A stretch of 14,107 nt of DNA from UBA1206 sp045600105. Lineage in GTDB: Bacteria; Bacillota; Clostridia; Oscillospirales; CAG-382. The stretch spans positions 1-14,107 of the forward strand of contig JAZRXG010000044.1 of the NCBI GenBank assembly GCA_045600105.1. Direction: 5' to 3'. The notes under the pieces were generated by a model, which saw nothing but the letters and a program-made list of their open reading frames with translations, was not told the DNA's origin and made no database searches. This document shows positions 13,999-14,107 of the stretch, in pieces. Position 1 is the stretch's first letter, and each line of letters starts with the position of its first letter. The translations under genes were made by a program, and so were the position numbers.

Positions 13999-14107
13999 AT
14001 CATCACCCGCTTCAAATTCTATTTGCTTTCTTTTGATTTCACGGTTTTGCAGGAGGCAATCAACATTACACGAATTGAAATACATTGTTCATTTAAGGAT
14101 TGGTAAG

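Noticed and set aside
14000..14107. An open minus-strand frame running in from the right edge (about 28 residues, ending in a TAG before the small gene), possibly the tail of an upstream gene.
   Set aside because: It is too short and without recognisable motifs, and A/T-rich intergenic sequence gives such frames by chance. It can only be settled with sequence to the right.

Overview
The window reads like a chromosome segment of an uncultured, gut- or rumen-type member of the Clostridia (Oscillospiraceae/Christensenellales-like). The reasons are lipoproteins with Ser/Glu/Ala-rich linkers, a rubrerythrin with its rubredoxin domain at the N-terminus, a DUF3267 protein, strong AGGAGG-type ribosome binding sites, TTGACA/TATAAT promoters and short intrinsic terminators. 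This is inferred from style and families; no rRNA or taxonomic marker is present.

Left to right. (a) 1-140 is gene-free and may be the end of an insertion sequence lying to the left: it has a GGGGCTGTAGC-type tip, a strong hairpin and an outward promoter. (b) 170-6330, minus strand, is a tightly packed four-gene operon. In transcription order it encodes an extracellular solute-binding lipoprotein, two paralogous pectate-lyase-3-like beta-helix lipoproteins, and a cytoplasmic (alpha/alpha)6 glycosidase-like protein. (c) 6551-7423, plus strand, is a divergent AraC-family regulator; both promoters lie in the shared 220-bp gap. (d) 7471-9425, minus strand, is a three-gene operon: a 290-aa single-pass membrane protein, a 165-aa membrane-anchored protein and a DUF3267 zincin-like membrane protein. 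(e) 9638-10186, minus strand, is a reverse rubrerythrin with a near-perfect promoter and a perfect Fur/PerR-type palindrome over its transcription start. (f) 10470-11954, plus strand, is a secreted, membrane-anchored surface protein (three FN3-like modules, a Flg_new/InlB-B repeat, a Ser/Glu stalk, a C-terminal membrane helix). (g) 12047-13606, minus strand, is a sodium:solute symporter (SSS family). (h) 13759-13998, minus strand, is a small TIGR04076-like gene that appears to have lost its C-terminal half.

The most system-like part is 170-7423. An AraC sensor faces an operon that puts a glycan-binding lipoprotein and two beta-helix lipoproteins on the outside of the membrane and a glycosidase in the cytoplasm, with no permease or ATPase gene in the window. 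The simplest reading is a glycan-capture and degradation locus that borrows a transporter encoded elsewhere. The beta-helix pair is a tandem duplication in which only the first copy carries a C-terminal beta-rich module.

All remaining sequence was considered. Apart from promoters, terminators and the possible insertion-sequence end, the intergenic gaps are short. I see no tRNA, rRNA or CRISPR array.
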